Source: Thiovibrio sp964588325
Lineage (GTDB): Bacteria; Desulfobacterota; Desulfobulbia; Desulfobulbales; Desulfurivibrionaceae
Direction: 5' to 3'
NCBI GenBank assembly: GCA_964588325.1
Contig: CAZPOR010000007.1
Location: forward strand, 124,001 to 188,000
Length of the DNA stretch: 64,000 nucleotides
Below are positions 17,066 through 25,972 of the stretch, one piece after another (within the stretch, counting starts at the first letter, position 1; every line of letters begins with the position of its first letter). The notes under the pieces were generated by a model, which ran no database searches, was not told the DNA's origin, and saw only the letters and a list, made by a program, of their open reading frames with translations. The translations under genes were made by a program, and so were the position numbers.

Positions 17066-18250
17066 TCAACCCGCAAAGGAGATCGTCCTGGTCCGGATCA
17101 CCCCCGAATGCGCTTCGATCTCCGCCACCAGCGCCTGCGGGATCTCCGACTCCAGGTCGATGATGTTGTAGCCGATGGCGCCGTTGGACTCGTTGAGATA
17201 GCTGGAGATATTGATGCCCCTGGCGCCGATGGCGTGGGAGGCAAAGCCGATCATACCCGGAATGTCGCGGTTGATCATGATGAAGCGGGTGTGCACGTTA
17301 GCGGCGGGCACCAGTTCGGCGGAGGGAAAATTGACGCTGTGGGTAATGGCGCCGTACTCCAGATAGCCGCGTAGCTCCAGGGCGGCCATGCAGGCGCATT
17401 GCTCCTCCGACTCCTCGGTGCTGGCCCCCAGATGCGGGGTGACGATGATCCGCGGATGCCCGAGGGTGGCGAGGGAGGGGAAATCAGTGATGTAGGCACC
17501 CAGCCGGCCGCTGGCCAGGGCGGCAAGCACCGCCTGTTCGTCGACAATGGGGCCCCGCGCATAGTTGATCAGGATCGCTCCCGCAGGCAGTCGCTTGAGC
17601 AGCTCTTCGTTCACCATCCCCCTGGTTTTCTCGTTGAGCGGGGTGTGCACCGTGAGGATCTCGCTCTTGCCCACCATTTCATACAGGGAACGAGACAGGG
17701 CGACCTCCGGGGAAAGATGGTGGATGTTCTCCAGGGCCGGGATGGGATCAAAACCGACCACCCGCATCTGCCGGGTGATGCCGCCATTGGCCACCCGGAT
17801 GCCGATCTTCCCCAGACCCAGGACGCCCAGGGTTTTCCCGGCCAGCTCAAATCCCTTGAAGGCGGATTTCTCCTGCTCGATGCGGCTGGCAATCTCCTGG
17901 TCGGTCAGGCCGGCCAGCCCCTGGGCAAAGGCGAAGCTGCGATGGATATTGCGCGCCTGGATTCCCAGCATGACGAAGACCAGCTCGGCCACCGCGTTGG
18001 CATTGGCGCCGGGGGTGTTGAAGATGCAGATCCCCTGCTCGCTGGCCTTGGCCACCGTGATGGTGTTGACCCCGGCCCCAGCCCGGGCCACGGCGAGCAG
18101 CGAGGGATAGTCCGCCGTATCCACCTTGGCGCTGCGCACCAGGATGCCGTGCGGGTCCGGCTCGTCCGCGCTTACGGCAAACCGCTCCGCAAGAAGGGCC
18201 AACCCCTCCGGGGCAAGTTTATTGAGCACCTTGATCCGGTAACCTGCCAT
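17066..18250 (-). CDS. serA: D-3-phosphoglycerate dehydrogenase
   Basis: A 394-residue NAD-dependent dehydrogenase for the first step of serine synthesis (3-phosphoglycerate to 3-phosphohydroxypyruvate). It shows the Rossmann motif LGVLGLGKIGIRVA near residue 138, the substrate and catalytic region INYARGPIVDE with ITDFPS, HLGASTEESEEQ, and a C-terminal ACT-like segment (MINRDIPGMIGF). It is the compact form, lacking the extra intervening domain of the 520-residue type. The ATG at 18250 follows GGAGG. It is monocistronic. The 2-hydroxyacid family is broad, but the ACT domain and ARGPIVDE favour SerA. Confidence 0.9.
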   Translation of the reverse strand: MAGYRIKVLNKLAPEGLALLAERFAVSADEPDPHGILVRSAKVDTADYPSLLAVARAGAGVNTITVAKASEQGICIFNTPGANANAVAELVFVMLGIQARNIHRSFAFAQGLAGLTDQEIASRIEQEKSAFKGFELAGKTLGVLGLGKIGIRVANGGITRQMRVVGFDPIPALENIHHLSPEVALSRSLYEMVGKSEILTVHTPLNEKTRGMVNEELLKRLPAGAILINYARGPIVDEQAVLAALASGRLGAYITDFPSLATLGHPRIIVTPHLGASTEESEEQCACMAALELRGYLEYGAITHSVNFPSAELVPAANVHTRFIMINRDIPGMIGFASHAIGARGINISSYLNESNGAIGYNIIDLESEIPQALVAEIEAHSGVIRTRTISFAG

Positions 18251-18290
18251 AACGCCCTCCTTGTCTGCCCGGTGAAACACCAATAAAAAA

Positions 18291-18343
18291 AGGCCATGGC
18301 TGATTGTAGCAGATTTCTCCTCTGCTCCAATCAGCCATGGCCT
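18291..18343 (-). terminator. Terminator of the diguanylate cyclase gene
   Basis: A 16-bp perfect stem (18291-18306 with 18328-18343), extended by AGCAGA/TCTGCT after one mismatch, is followed on the minus strand by a run of seven T. It closes the cyclase transcript before serA. Confidence 0.85.
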
Positions 18344-18380
18344 GATTTTTACAATTATTGTTCCGGTTTTTTGCAGAGCG

Positions 18381-19412
18381 TTACGCTTCCTCCACGCACA
18401 CCCGGCAACGCCCGGCTTTTTTCGCCTGGTAGAGCACCTCGTCGGCCCGTTGCAGCCACTCGTCCTTGCTCATTTCCGGACTCCACTGGACAAGACCGAT
18501 GCTCACTCCCAGCCTGCTGCCATCCGTGGCATTGAGCTCGAGGCCATCGACGGCGGCGCAGAGCCGCTCGGCCAACAACCTGGCCGGATCAAGGGCGGTA
18601 TCCGGCAAGACCAGGACAAACTCGTCCCCGCCCATGCGCACCAGAAGATCGCTGTTGCGCACCATCCCAGTCAAGGTCTTGGCCACCATCTGCAAGGCGT
18701 TATCCCCGGCGGCATGTCCCAAAGTGTCATTGATCTGCTTGAAATGATCCAAATCCATGCTGGCCACGGTAATGGGCCGTCCATGGCGACGGGCGGTTTC
18801 CAGCATGGATCCGATGCGTTCCTCAAAGACCCTGCGGTTGTCAAGACCGGTGAGCATATCCCTCCTGGCCTGGGCAAACAGATCCTCATACATAAGGGCG
18901 CGCTGCAGGGGCTCCCCCAGAATCTCCAGCGCGTCCCGAAGGATCTTGGCCTCCTCTGCTTCAATGCAGGTTCCCCGGCGCAGCAGCATCAGGCATGCCT
19001 CGTTGGCGGCAGCAGGGTCAGCGCCGAAGGACATCTGCCATTGCTGCACGAAAAACGGCCCCCACTCGCAGCAGGTGCCATCCAACTGACAATCGATCTT
19101 CTCAAACACCTCTTCGGCGGTCTGCATGGCAAGACGCCGGTCCGGCCCGTGGCAGGAACAGATAATATGCACCCGGCTCCGGTCAAGGCTGCGATAGGCG
19201 ATCAGATCGTGCTCGACCAAAGGCATCAACCACACGGAAAAAGCCTCGATCATGCCCTGCAGGTCGGTGGCGCCGGCCAGTCTGGCGTGCAACTCGTTGA
19301 CCTGTTTCAGCCACTCCGATTGACGGCGGTAGCGATCAAGCTCCACCATCAGATGGTCGAGGTTCATCGGCCCTATGTTTTCCCGGTCGGAGAGAGAGAT
19401 TGCGGTATTCAT
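18381..19412 (-). CDS. GGDEF diguanylate cyclase
   Basis: A 343-residue soluble protein. Residues 1-175 form a sensory region resembling a GAF domain, with Cys residues at CSCHGP and TCCEWG. The GGDEF domain follows, with TGLDNRR near 188 and the intact active site GGDEF at 261-265. An RxxD product-inhibition site (RNSD, 252-255) lies five residues before it. It should make cyclic di-GMP from two GTP with feedback control. The start at 19412 follows GGAG; six extra residues from an upstream ATG are possible. A sigma-54-like promoter lies 45 bases upstream. The sensory ligand is unknown; the Cys content could suit redox or metal sensing. Confidence 0.93.
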   Translation of the reverse strand: MNTAISLSDRENIGPMNLDHLMVELDRYRRQSEWLKQVNELHARLAGATDLQGMIEAFSVWLMPLVEHDLIAYRSLDRSRVHIICSCHGPDRRLAMQTAEEVFEKIDCQLDGTCCEWGPFFVQQWQMSFGADPAAANEACLMLLRRGTCIEAEEAKILRDALEILGEPLQRALMYEDLFAQARRDMLTGLDNRRVFEERIGSMLETARRHGRPITVASMDLDHFKQINDTLGHAAGDNALQMVAKTLTGMVRNSDLLVRMGGDEFVLVLPDTALDPARLLAERLCAAVDGLELNATDGSRLGVSIGLVQWSPEMSKDEWLQRADEVLYQAKKAGRCRVCVEEA

Positions 19413-19457
19413 TGCAACGGCTCCTTTCATTGGAAATGATTGTTTGTCCAGAATCTA

Positions 19458-19473
19458 TGCCATTTTCATGCCA
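19458..19473 (-). promoter_or_regulatory. Putative sigma-54 promoter of the diguanylate cyclase
   Basis: On the minus strand the sequence reads TGGCATG-N4-TGGCA, keeping the invariant GG-N10-GC of -24/-12 promoters and matching consensus TGGCACG-N4-TTGCA at 10 of 12 positions. The expected start is near 19447, leaving a 35-base leader. The rest of the 19413-19791 gap shows only an A-rich tract (19545-19575). Confidence 0.5.
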
Positions 19474-19791
19474 GACCTTTACAACCTTTTCCCAAAGCGG
19501 TTTCCCAGACACCCCCCCTGCGGACAACACCATATATCTACTTGAAACAACAACAAAAAACAAAAAAACACAGCATGCCGTCCGGGCTCCGGCAAAAACT
19601 CACCCCCAAGCGCACACGGAATTTTTTTCCCTCCCACGCTGTCGGTTCGTTGACACCCGGCCGGCCTTGCCGCCATCTTCACGACACTTTGTTTCGCACC
19701 CGCGCAATCGTTTCCTTGCATCTGCACACCAAGGGGATATCATGCACAAAACAACCCCACCCGGTTCATGCCAGGGAGTACCCCCGCACCC

Positions 19792-20985
19792 ATGCCGACC
19801 CCAGACAGCCGCCGCATCATCCATCTCGACATGGATGCCTTTTATGCCTCAGTCGAGATTCTCGACAATCCAGCCCTCCGGGGTCTGCCCGTGGTGGTGG
19901 GCGGCGACTGCAATCGCGGCGTGGTGTGCGCCGCCTCCTACGAAGCCAGGAAATTCGGGATCCATTCCGCCCTGCCCATGCTCACGGCCAAAAAACTCTG
20001 CCCGCACGGGGTGTTTCTCCCGGTCCGCATGGCCCGGTATCAGGAGATTTCCCGTCGCATCATGGAGATCTTCCTGCGCTTCACCCCGCTGGTGGAGCCG
20101 CTCTCCCTGGACGAGGCGTTTCTGGATGTCACGGCCAGTCAACGCCTGATGGGCAGGGCCGAGGATATTGCCATACAGATCAGGACGCTGGTCCGGGACA
20201 GCACCGGTCTCACCGTCTCGGCCGGGGTTGGAACCTCAAAACTGGTGGCCAAAATCGCCTCCGATCTCAACAAACCCGACGGCCTGACCATTGTGCCGCC
20301 AGGCCAGGAAGAAGTATTCCTGGCCCCCTTGCCCATCGGCCGTCTGTGGGGAGTGGGGAAAACCACCCGGGAAGCCTTGGCCCTGATCGGGGTCCGAACC
20401 ATCGGCGACCTGAGCCGCATCCCCCCAGCCATTCTCACGGCAAAGTTCGGCAAAGCCGGGCTCTTGATGCACGAATCGGCCCGGGGCATCGATCTCCGTC
20501 CGGTTGAACCGAGACAGGAGGCCAAGTCCATCGGCCACGAGGAGACATTTGCGGAAGATCTGCGGGACAAAAAAATGATCGAACAGGAACTGCTGGCCCT
20601 GTGCCTCAAGGTGGGCAAACGGACGCGGGATAAAGGACTGGCAGGGAGAACCGTGACCATCAAGGTCAAATACCGGGATTTCGCGCAGGTGACCCGCTCG
20701 CTCACCCTGCCGGAACCGGTGGCTGACGACAAATCCCTCTACCAGACGGGGCGGATGCTGCTGGCCAAAACCGAGATCACCCTGCGCCCCATCCGCTTAT
20801 TGGGGATATCGCTTTCCAACCTGATCCCGGCCGAGACGTCTGGCCAGTTGTCCCTGTTCGGCCAGAGCCGGACCAGGCTGAAGGATTGCCGCCTCTACAA
20901 GGCGATCGACACCATCAGCGACCGCTATGGCAGCGGCAGCATTGTGCCGGCTGCCTTGGTGGAAAAAAGGGAAGAAGAATCGTAA
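19792..20985 (+). CDS. dinB: DNA polymerase IV (Y family)
   Basis: A 397-residue translesion polymerase. It starts almost directly with the catalytic DMDAFYASVE, then VVGGDCNRGVVCAASYEAR, the second carboxylate motif SLDEAFLDV (near 105), helix-hairpin-helix motifs (VSAGVGTSKLVAKIASDLNKP, WGVGKTTREALALIG) and the little-finger domain. It ends with a clamp-binding-like QLSLFG. The ATG at 19792 gives a usual family N-terminus; an in-frame ATG at 19768 is possible. Neither has a strong ribosome site. It is solitary, and I saw no recognisable LexA box. Confidence 0.95.
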   Translation: MPTPDSRRIIHLDMDAFYASVEILDNPALRGLPVVVGGDCNRGVVCAASYEARKFGIHSALPMLTAKKLCPHGVFLPVRMARYQEISRRIMEIFLRFTPLVEPLSLDEAFLDVTASQRLMGRAEDIAIQIRTLVRDSTGLTVSAGVGTSKLVAKIASDLNKPDGLTIVPPGQEEVFLAPLPIGRLWGVGKTTREALALIGVRTIGDLSRIPPAILTAKFGKAGLLMHESARGIDLRPVEPRQEAKSIGHEETFAEDLRDKKMIEQELLALCLKVGKRTRDKGLAGRTVTIKVKYRDFAQVTRSLTLPEPVADDKSLYQTGRMLLAKTEITLRPIRLLGISLSNLIPAETSGQLSLFGQSRTRLKDCRLYKAIDTISDRYGSGSIVPAALVEKREEES

Positions 20986-21162
20986 GGAGAAGCGTGCGAT
21001 ACCTGCGGGCATCACCCGGGGGAAAACAAGGGGCACGGAGGCCCATTGTTTTGGTGTTTTTTTATCTGATTACCATCGAACTTCAGCCGACACGCGGGTG
21101 CTATGCGTCGACCAGTTGATCATACGTGTTTTGTGTCAAAGGCCTGCTTTACGAATAAGTCA

Positions 21163-21185
21163 TTCCGGCGGAGGCCGGAATGAGG
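21163..21185. repeat. Dispersed CATTCCGGC palindrome
   Basis: CATTCCGGC and GCCGGAATG are perfect 9-bp arms around GGAG. It is the same dispersed palindrome that is cut by the left end of the window. The 20986-21223 gap contains nothing else I can identify. Confidence 0.6.
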
Positions 21186-21223
21186 AAAAAAACTGGCTGA
21201 AGATTCATGGCAATCAGATTTTG

Positions 21224-21937
21224 TTATGCCTTATCCGCGACCCAGCCGCAAAAAAGATAGGCCTGAAAAAACTTATGGATATTTTTGAACCCGGCCTCCC
21301 GCAACAAACTGTTCATCCTGTCTTCGGTGATGAACCGGATGTCTCGGACGATGTGCGCGAAGTCTTTTTCAACCTCCTCGACATCCTCCCCCAGGCGAAG
21401 CTGCCTTGCCTTCCAGGTTGCGAGAAACACCTCGAATTCCCTGGAGGTGTTGTCTCCGACCAAATCAATGATGATGAACTTCCCCCCTGGTTTCAGCCGG
21501 GAGGATATTTCCTGCAGGTATTCTTTCTTTGCCCCGTTGTCGGGGATGAACTGCATGACAAGGATCGAGGTGGCGGCATCAAAAGGCAGCTCGTTGTGCA
21601 GATCCTTAACCCAGCCCAGATGCAACTGGACCCGGTCATATAAATTCAGATCCTCGACATGGATCCTGGCGACGGCAAGCATCTTTTCCGTCGGATCCAC
21701 CCCGGTAATCCGCCAGGAGGGGTTTGCCTGAGCACACGAAACAGCTTCCTGGCCTGTGCCGGCCCCGGCGACAAGGATCCTTGCCTGTGAAGGAAAATGA
21801 CCATGGAGGAGGCTCAGGGAAAGATCATGCATCGCCTCATAACCAGGAACAATTCTCCTGATTTTTGCATCATAGACGTTTGCACGTTTTGCATCGAAAT
21901 GTTTGGTGGCATCAAAATCACGATTGTTCTCCGCCAT
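21224..21937 (-). CDS. Class I SAM-dependent methyltransferase
   Basis: A 237-residue protein with motif I RILVAGAGTGQEAV near residue 53, an acidic post-I motif (ITGVDPTEKML) and LKPGGKFIIID. This is the Rossmann-like fold of CmoA/UbiE-type methyltransferases. The substrate is not evident. The ATG follows GGGGGAG. It lies downstream of trpS on the same strand with a 164-base gap and may be its distal partner. The C-terminal FCGWV ending resembles small-molecule methyltransferases, but I would not assign a reaction. Confidence 0.8.
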   Translation of the reverse strand: MAENNRDFDATKHFDAKRANVYDAKIRRIVPGYEAMHDLSLSLLHGHFPSQARILVAGAGTGQEAVSCAQANPSWRITGVDPTEKMLAVARIHVEDLNLYDRVQLHLGWVKDLHNELPFDAATSILVMQFIPDNGAKKEYLQEISSRLKPGGKFIIIDLVGDNTSREFEVFLATWKARQLRLGEDVEEVEKDFAHIVRDIRFITEDRMNSLLREAGFKNIHKFFQAYLFCGWVADKA

Positions 21938-22101
21938 GCCAACTCCCCCTCAAGATGATTTGAGGACACCGGCGGCTCCCCCCTTACCGAGAGGCCGACC
22001 AACTGCTTGTATCCTGGTCAATTCCGGCGGAACTACACCTTCCCGTCAGTCAAAAGACGGAGGGCGCTGGAAAGGCAGGGAAATAAACGCCCTTGTTGCC
22101 C

Positions 22102-23067
22102 TCAATACCTCAAGCCAACTCGATCGCGGACCAAGTCCAGGGTGACGGTCGCCTTTTCCCTGGCCTTGACCGCGCCCCGGCGCAGGATATCCCGCACCTG
22201 CCCCGGATCGGCCAGCAACTGATCCCGCTTCTCCCGCGCCTCCCGGAAGTATTCCCAAAGCAGATCCAGCAGCTCCAGCTTGATCTTGCCGTACATGGCC
22301 CCGCCGTTCACATAGAGGCCATGCACCTCGGCCAGCCGGTTCACCGGGGCGAAGAGCGCATAGAGGCTGAAAAGGTTGCACTTTTCGGGATCCTTGGGTT
22401 CTTCCACCGGCGTGGCGTCGGTGACAATGGCCATGACCTTTTTTTTCAACTCCTTCGCGGTGGCGAAGATGGGAATGGTGTTGCCGTAGGATTTGGACAT
22501 CTTCTGCCCGTCCAGACCGGGAATGATGGCCAGGTTGTCGTCAATGACCGGCTCGGGAACGACAAAGGTCTCGCCAAAGCTGTTGTTGAATTTGATCGCG
22601 ATATCGCGGGCCACCTCCAGATGCTGCTTCTGGTCCTTGCCCACCGGCACCCTTTCCGCCTGAAAGAGCAGGATATCTGCGGCCATCAGCACCGGATAGG
22701 CAAACAGGCCGTGACTCGGAACAATACCCTTGGCAACCTTGTCTTTATACGAGTGACAGCGCTCCAGCAACCCCATGGGCGTGAGGGTGGACAGAATCCA
22801 GGCCAACTCCGTAACCTCCGGCACATCCGACTGCACCCAAAAAATGCACCGTTCCGGATCAAGACCCAGGGCAAGAAAATCCGTGGCCGCTTCCAGGGTG
22901 CCGCGCGACAGCCGCTCCCGGTCCTGCACCGAGGTAAGGGCGTGGAGATCCACGATAAAGGCATACAACTCGCTTGAATCCATGCTGTCGATCATGGAGC
23001 GCATCATGCCGAAATAGTTGCCGATGTGAAGCTGGCCAGAAGGCTGGATCCCGGATAGAATTCTCAT
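22102..23067 (-). CDS. trpS: Tryptophanyl-tRNA synthetase
   Basis: A 321-residue class I synthetase joining tryptophan to tRNA-Trp. It shows the HIGH-type motif QLHIGNYFG at residue 12, KMSKSYGN near 190 and the Trp pocket AYPVLMAADILLF. The length is normal for the bacterial homodimeric enzyme. Ribosome binding is weak (GCGAG). A terminator-like hairpin lies 140 bases upstream on the same strand and could attenuate transcription. Confidence 0.97.
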   Translation of the reverse strand: MRILSGIQPSGQLHIGNYFGMMRSMIDSMDSSELYAFIVDLHALTSVQDRERLSRGTLEAATDFLALGLDPERCIFWVQSDVPEVTELAWILSTLTPMGLLERCHSYKDKVAKGIVPSHGLFAYPVLMAADILLFQAERVPVGKDQKQHLEVARDIAIKFNNSFGETFVVPEPVIDDNLAIIPGLDGQKMSKSYGNTIPIFATAKELKKKVMAIVTDATPVEEPKDPEKCNLFSLYALFAPVNRLAEVHGLYVNGGAMYGKIKLELLDLLWEYFREAREKRDQLLADPGQVRDILRRGAVKAREKATVTLDLVRDRVGLRY

Positions 23068-23204
23068 TATGTTCTCGCTGGTGTCGGACGGATAAAGGAA
23101 GCGGCAAGAAACCGGTCACAAAAAGGAGAAACTTTCCCCCGCGATTCCTAAATCCGCTGGATTATCACTGCACGCCGTGTGCATGCTCGGAGGCAGTGGA
23201 TGTT

Positions 23205-23243
23205 AAAAAAAAAAGACCGGGGGGGCAATCTTTTTCTGCCCCC
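23205..23243 (-). terminator. Intrinsic-terminator-like hairpin upstream of trpS
   Basis: On the minus strand GGGGGCA and TGCCCCC form a 7-bp GC stem around a 9-base loop, followed after a short GC stretch by ten consecutive T (23214-23205). The gene upstream runs the other way, so this hairpin can only act on a trpS leader or on antisense RNA. Confidence 0.55.
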
Positions 23244-23267
23244 AGCCCTCCCCTTCTTTTTTTGCGA

Positions 23268-23296
23268 TTGACAGCTTCCGCACCCAACGGTACACC
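23268..23296 (+). promoter_or_regulatory. Putative promoter of the lipoprotein gene
   Basis: TTGACA (23268-23273) and TACACC (23291-23296) are separated by 17 bases and lie 40 bases before the lipoprotein ATG. The -35 is perfect and the -10 weak. Confidence 0.4.
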
Positions 23297-23335
23297 TTGG
23301 CATGTATTGCCACTCATTGAGCTTTTGGAGACTCC

Positions 23336-24115
23336 ATGAAAAAAACCGCCGTAATCCCGGCCATACTCACCCTGCTCTTGCTTGCCGGCGGCTGTACGTT
23401 GCCCGCGGTGAAGGACCCGGCTCCCCAGCCCGGCAAAGAGGCGGCGGGCAAAAGCGCCCCGCCGGAAAAGCCAGCCGCTGCGGTGCCTCCCGAGACAAAG
23501 GGGAAACGGGTTTCTCTCATCCCCAAGGAAACAGCCGCGCACGCAGCCAAGGAAACACCACCGGCGCCGGCGCCGCCTCAGATCCAGCCGCCGCCTCTGC
23601 CGCAGAAGCAGGTGTTCACGGACTACAATACCGGCCTGACCTTCACCTACCAACGGCCCTGGCATCTGGTCTCCACCCACGGAGACGGCCCCATCCTTGG
23701 CCGGGACGGGCATTCCCAACTCACCGCCCGCTTTGTCACCCTGACCGCCGATAAAGATAAGGGCGGGCAAACAGGCCATTTTTATGTGCCGGAAGACAGC
23801 CTCACCGGCACAATCGGTAAAAAAATAAAATCCGTCCTTGGCCTTGACGATACGCGGCAAGCGCAGGGAAAAACGCCCCTTGACGTGCTGCTGACCAAAA
23901 AACAGTTTCCCAATCTCGTCATCGAAAAACGCTACCGGGGGAACAACGGCGGAGTTGTGGTCCAGAAATGCAGGCACAAACAGCTTCCGGGCCCGGTCCA
24001 GGTGTACCACATCTTCATCGGGGACACCGTTGCCTCGTACAGTCTCTCCGAGATAACAAACCGGCAATTGAAACTTGAGATGCAGCAGATCATGCTTTCC
24101 ACCAAAAAACAGTAA
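23336..24115 (+). CDS. Putative lipoprotein of unknown function
   Basis: A 259-residue protein with a lipoprotein signal: basic MKK, hydrophobic ILTLLLLAGG and a lipobox ending at Cys20. A Pro/Ala/Lys-rich linker (about 22-90) would reach from the membrane to a folded domain starting near FTDYNTGLTFTYQRPWHL. That domain has alternating hydrophobic strands and resembles PsbP/DcrB-type lipoproteins in its opening, but I cannot assign it. The ATG follows GGAG. It is monocistronic between a putative promoter and a strong terminator. Confidence 0.75.
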   Translation: MKKTAVIPAILTLLLLAGGCTLPAVKDPAPQPGKEAAGKSAPPEKPAAAVPPETKGKRVSLIPKETAAHAAKETPPAPAPPQIQPPPLPQKQVFTDYNTGLTFTYQRPWHLVSTHGDGPILGRDGHSQLTARFVTLTADKDKGGQTGHFYVPEDSLTGTIGKKIKSVLGLDDTRQAQGKTPLDVLLTKKQFPNLVIEKRYRGNNGGVVVQKCRHKQLPGPVQVYHIFIGDTVASYSLSEITNRQLKLEMQQIMLSTKKQ

Positions 24116-24140
24116 CCGTCCGGAGTAAACGCCACACTAC

Positions 24141-24181
24141 AAAAAAAATCCTCTTCCCGGAAAGGAAAGAGGATTTTTTTT
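24141..24181. terminator. Bidirectional intrinsic terminator
   Basis: ATCCTCTT pairs with AAGAGGAT around a short loop, with A8 before and T8 after. It serves both the lipoprotein gene and the convergent aminotransferase. Confidence 0.9.
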
Positions 24182-24198
24182 GTGGCGCACCCGCAAGG

Positions 24199-25503
24199 CT
24201 ATGAATTCAGGTACTGCGTGATCCCATCGGCAATAATCTTGAAAATCTCGGTGAAGCGCTCCTCGTTGCGCTCAAGCAGGGTGATCCGGAAGCCCTGCAA
24301 CTCGGTGGCAAAGGAGGAAAGCGGCACCACGCATACGCCGGTGGCCCCCAACAGGTAATAGACAAACCGCTTGTCATGGGCCACATTCGGCCCGTTCACC
24401 AGACTCTCCACCTGGGTGCGAACCTCCTTGCTGCCGATGGACAAGGTTTGCCGGCTGTTCAGTTTCCCTTCCTTGAAAACCACGCTCATGTAAAACGCGC
24501 CGTTGGTGCGGTTCACCAGAACACCGTCGATATCCTTCAAGGCCTCATAGGCGATGTTGGACAATTTCTCGTAGCGGCTGATCCTCTCCTGCAGATAGGG
24601 AACATACTGCGGATGGCTGAGGATGGCCGGGATCGCCCGTTGCGGCAGGGTGGTGGAACAGACTTCCACCATCTTGGCGTTCAAAATCGAGGTCACATAC
24701 TTGGCGAACATGGGATCGCGGTCACCGTTGTAGACCTCGATCCAGCCGCAGCGCGAGCCGGGCCAGGGCATTTCCTTGGAGATGCCCCGCATGCAGATGG
24801 CCGGCACATCACCGATCACCTCGGCCAGGGGCAGGGTTTTCTGGCCGTTGTAGATGATGGCCTGGTACACCTCGTCGCAGATCACGAACAGGTCGTACTT
24901 CCGGGCCAGCGCCACCATGCCCCGCAGGATCTCCTCGGGATAGACCGCGCCGGTCGGGTTGTCCGGGTTGATGATCAGGATGCCGGCCACGGCCGGATTG
25001 TACTTGATCCGTTTTTCCAGATCATCGAGGTCCGGATACCAGTAATTGTTGGGATTCAGCCAGTAGGTTACCGGCCGGTCTCCGGCGTGGGCCGCCTCCG
25101 CCGAGGAATGGGTCGTGTAACTGGGCGAGGGCACCACCACCCGGGCGGTCGGCCGCAGAAGGCCGAAGACCTTGCTGATCGCGTCGCCCAGACCGTTGAA
25201 AAAGATGATGTCATCGGGGCCGATCTGCGCCCCCCCGCGCTTGTTGGTCTTGGCGGCAAGAAATTCCCTGGTGGCCAGCATGCCCCGGGTCGGACAATAG
25301 CCGTAGGTGGCATCCTCCATGACCAGATCGGAAACAACCTGCTTCATCCACTTGGGGATCTCTTCGCCCTTGGCAATGGGGTCGCCGATATTCTCCCAAT
25401 AGACCTTGGTCCCCAGCTTCTGCAACTTCTCGCCCACATTGACGATGTTGCGGATTTCATAGGTCAGTTCCCCTGCTCCGACATGCAGGATATCAGTACG
25501 CAT
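24199..25503 (-). CDS. Class I/II PLP-dependent aminotransferase
   Basis: A 434-residue fold-type I aminotransferase. It shows GLGDAISKVFGLLRP at the cofactor phosphate cup, LIINPDNPTGAVYP (the conserved Asn), CDEVYQAIIY (Asp and Tyr) and the Schiff-base lysine in GISKEMPWPGSRCGW. The family includes aspartate, alanine and aromatic aminotransferases. The Met-Pro-Trp-Pro after the lysine is seen in a group of long aminotransferases in anaerobes whose substrates are unclear. The ATG has only weak ribosome signals (GGGAGA). The protein is cytoplasmic and the gene isolated. Confidence 0.85.
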   Translation of the reverse strand: MRTDILHVGAGELTYEIRNIVNVGEKLQKLGTKVYWENIGDPIAKGEEIPKWMKQVVSDLVMEDATYGYCPTRGMLATREFLAAKTNKRGGAQIGPDDIIFFNGLGDAISKVFGLLRPTARVVVPSPSYTTHSSAEAAHAGDRPVTYWLNPNNYWYPDLDDLEKRIKYNPAVAGILIINPDNPTGAVYPEEILRGMVALARKYDLFVICDEVYQAIIYNGQKTLPLAEVIGDVPAICMRGISKEMPWPGSRCGWIEVYNGDRDPMFAKYVTSILNAKMVEVCSTTLPQRAIPAILSHPQYVPYLQERISRYEKLSNIAYEALKDIDGVLVNRTNGAFYMSVVFKEGKLNSRQTLSIGSKEVRTQVESLVNGPNVAHDKRFVYYLLGATGVCVVPLSSFATELQGFRITLLERNEERFTEIFKIIADGITQYLNS

Positions 25504-25755
25504 CTACGCAATCTCCCTTGAAAAAAACGTGGCTCTTTTTTGTTGCGACTGGATAATCTGCAATAAAATCAGGAGAATACACTCTACGGTGTGGCAGAGC
25601 ACCTCGCCCAGACGCAAGGATAAAGGGTATTTATTAACACCAGCCCTTGCCAGAAGTCAATAAGTCCTTTATCCGGGGTGCCACATTGCCGATAGAGAGG
25701 GTAACAGGTGGGCGGAAAGGCCCATGATCAGCCCACACAGGCAGGAGGGCTCGGA

Positions 25756-25959
25756 ATGGCAATCATTCGGTTTTCTATTCTCGGCGAGGTGGTGCGCTTC
25801 GGAGCCGGAAAGCGGCAAAAGATCACGCACTGCGGATGCAACGAACCATACAAGGACCGGTACTGGTGTCCGCGAAAAAAATGGTTCAACAAGGAGCCTT
25901 GCCCCTTCCTTTGCCTGCGGGAATGTGAAAATTACCAGGCCATGTGCGGCGTGATTTAA
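25756..25959 (+). CDS. Small cysteine-rich protein
   Basis: A 67-residue protein from an ATG directly after a consensus AGGAGG. Seven cysteines sit in the C-terminal 42 residues (HCGC, WC, EPC, FLC, REC, AMC), with aromatic and basic residues between them. The N-terminus (MAIIRFSILGEVVRF) has no signal character. It looks like a zinc- or Fe-S-binding mini-protein; no family recognised. It converges with the SprA-like gene, 13 bases apart. The preceding 25504-25755 gap holds no other recognisable signal. Confidence 0.55.
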   Translation: MAIIRFSILGEVVRFGAGKRQKITHCGCNEPYKDRYWCPRKKWFNKEPCPFLCLRECENYQAMCGVI

Positions 25960-25972
25960 TTCCCCGCGCCGG

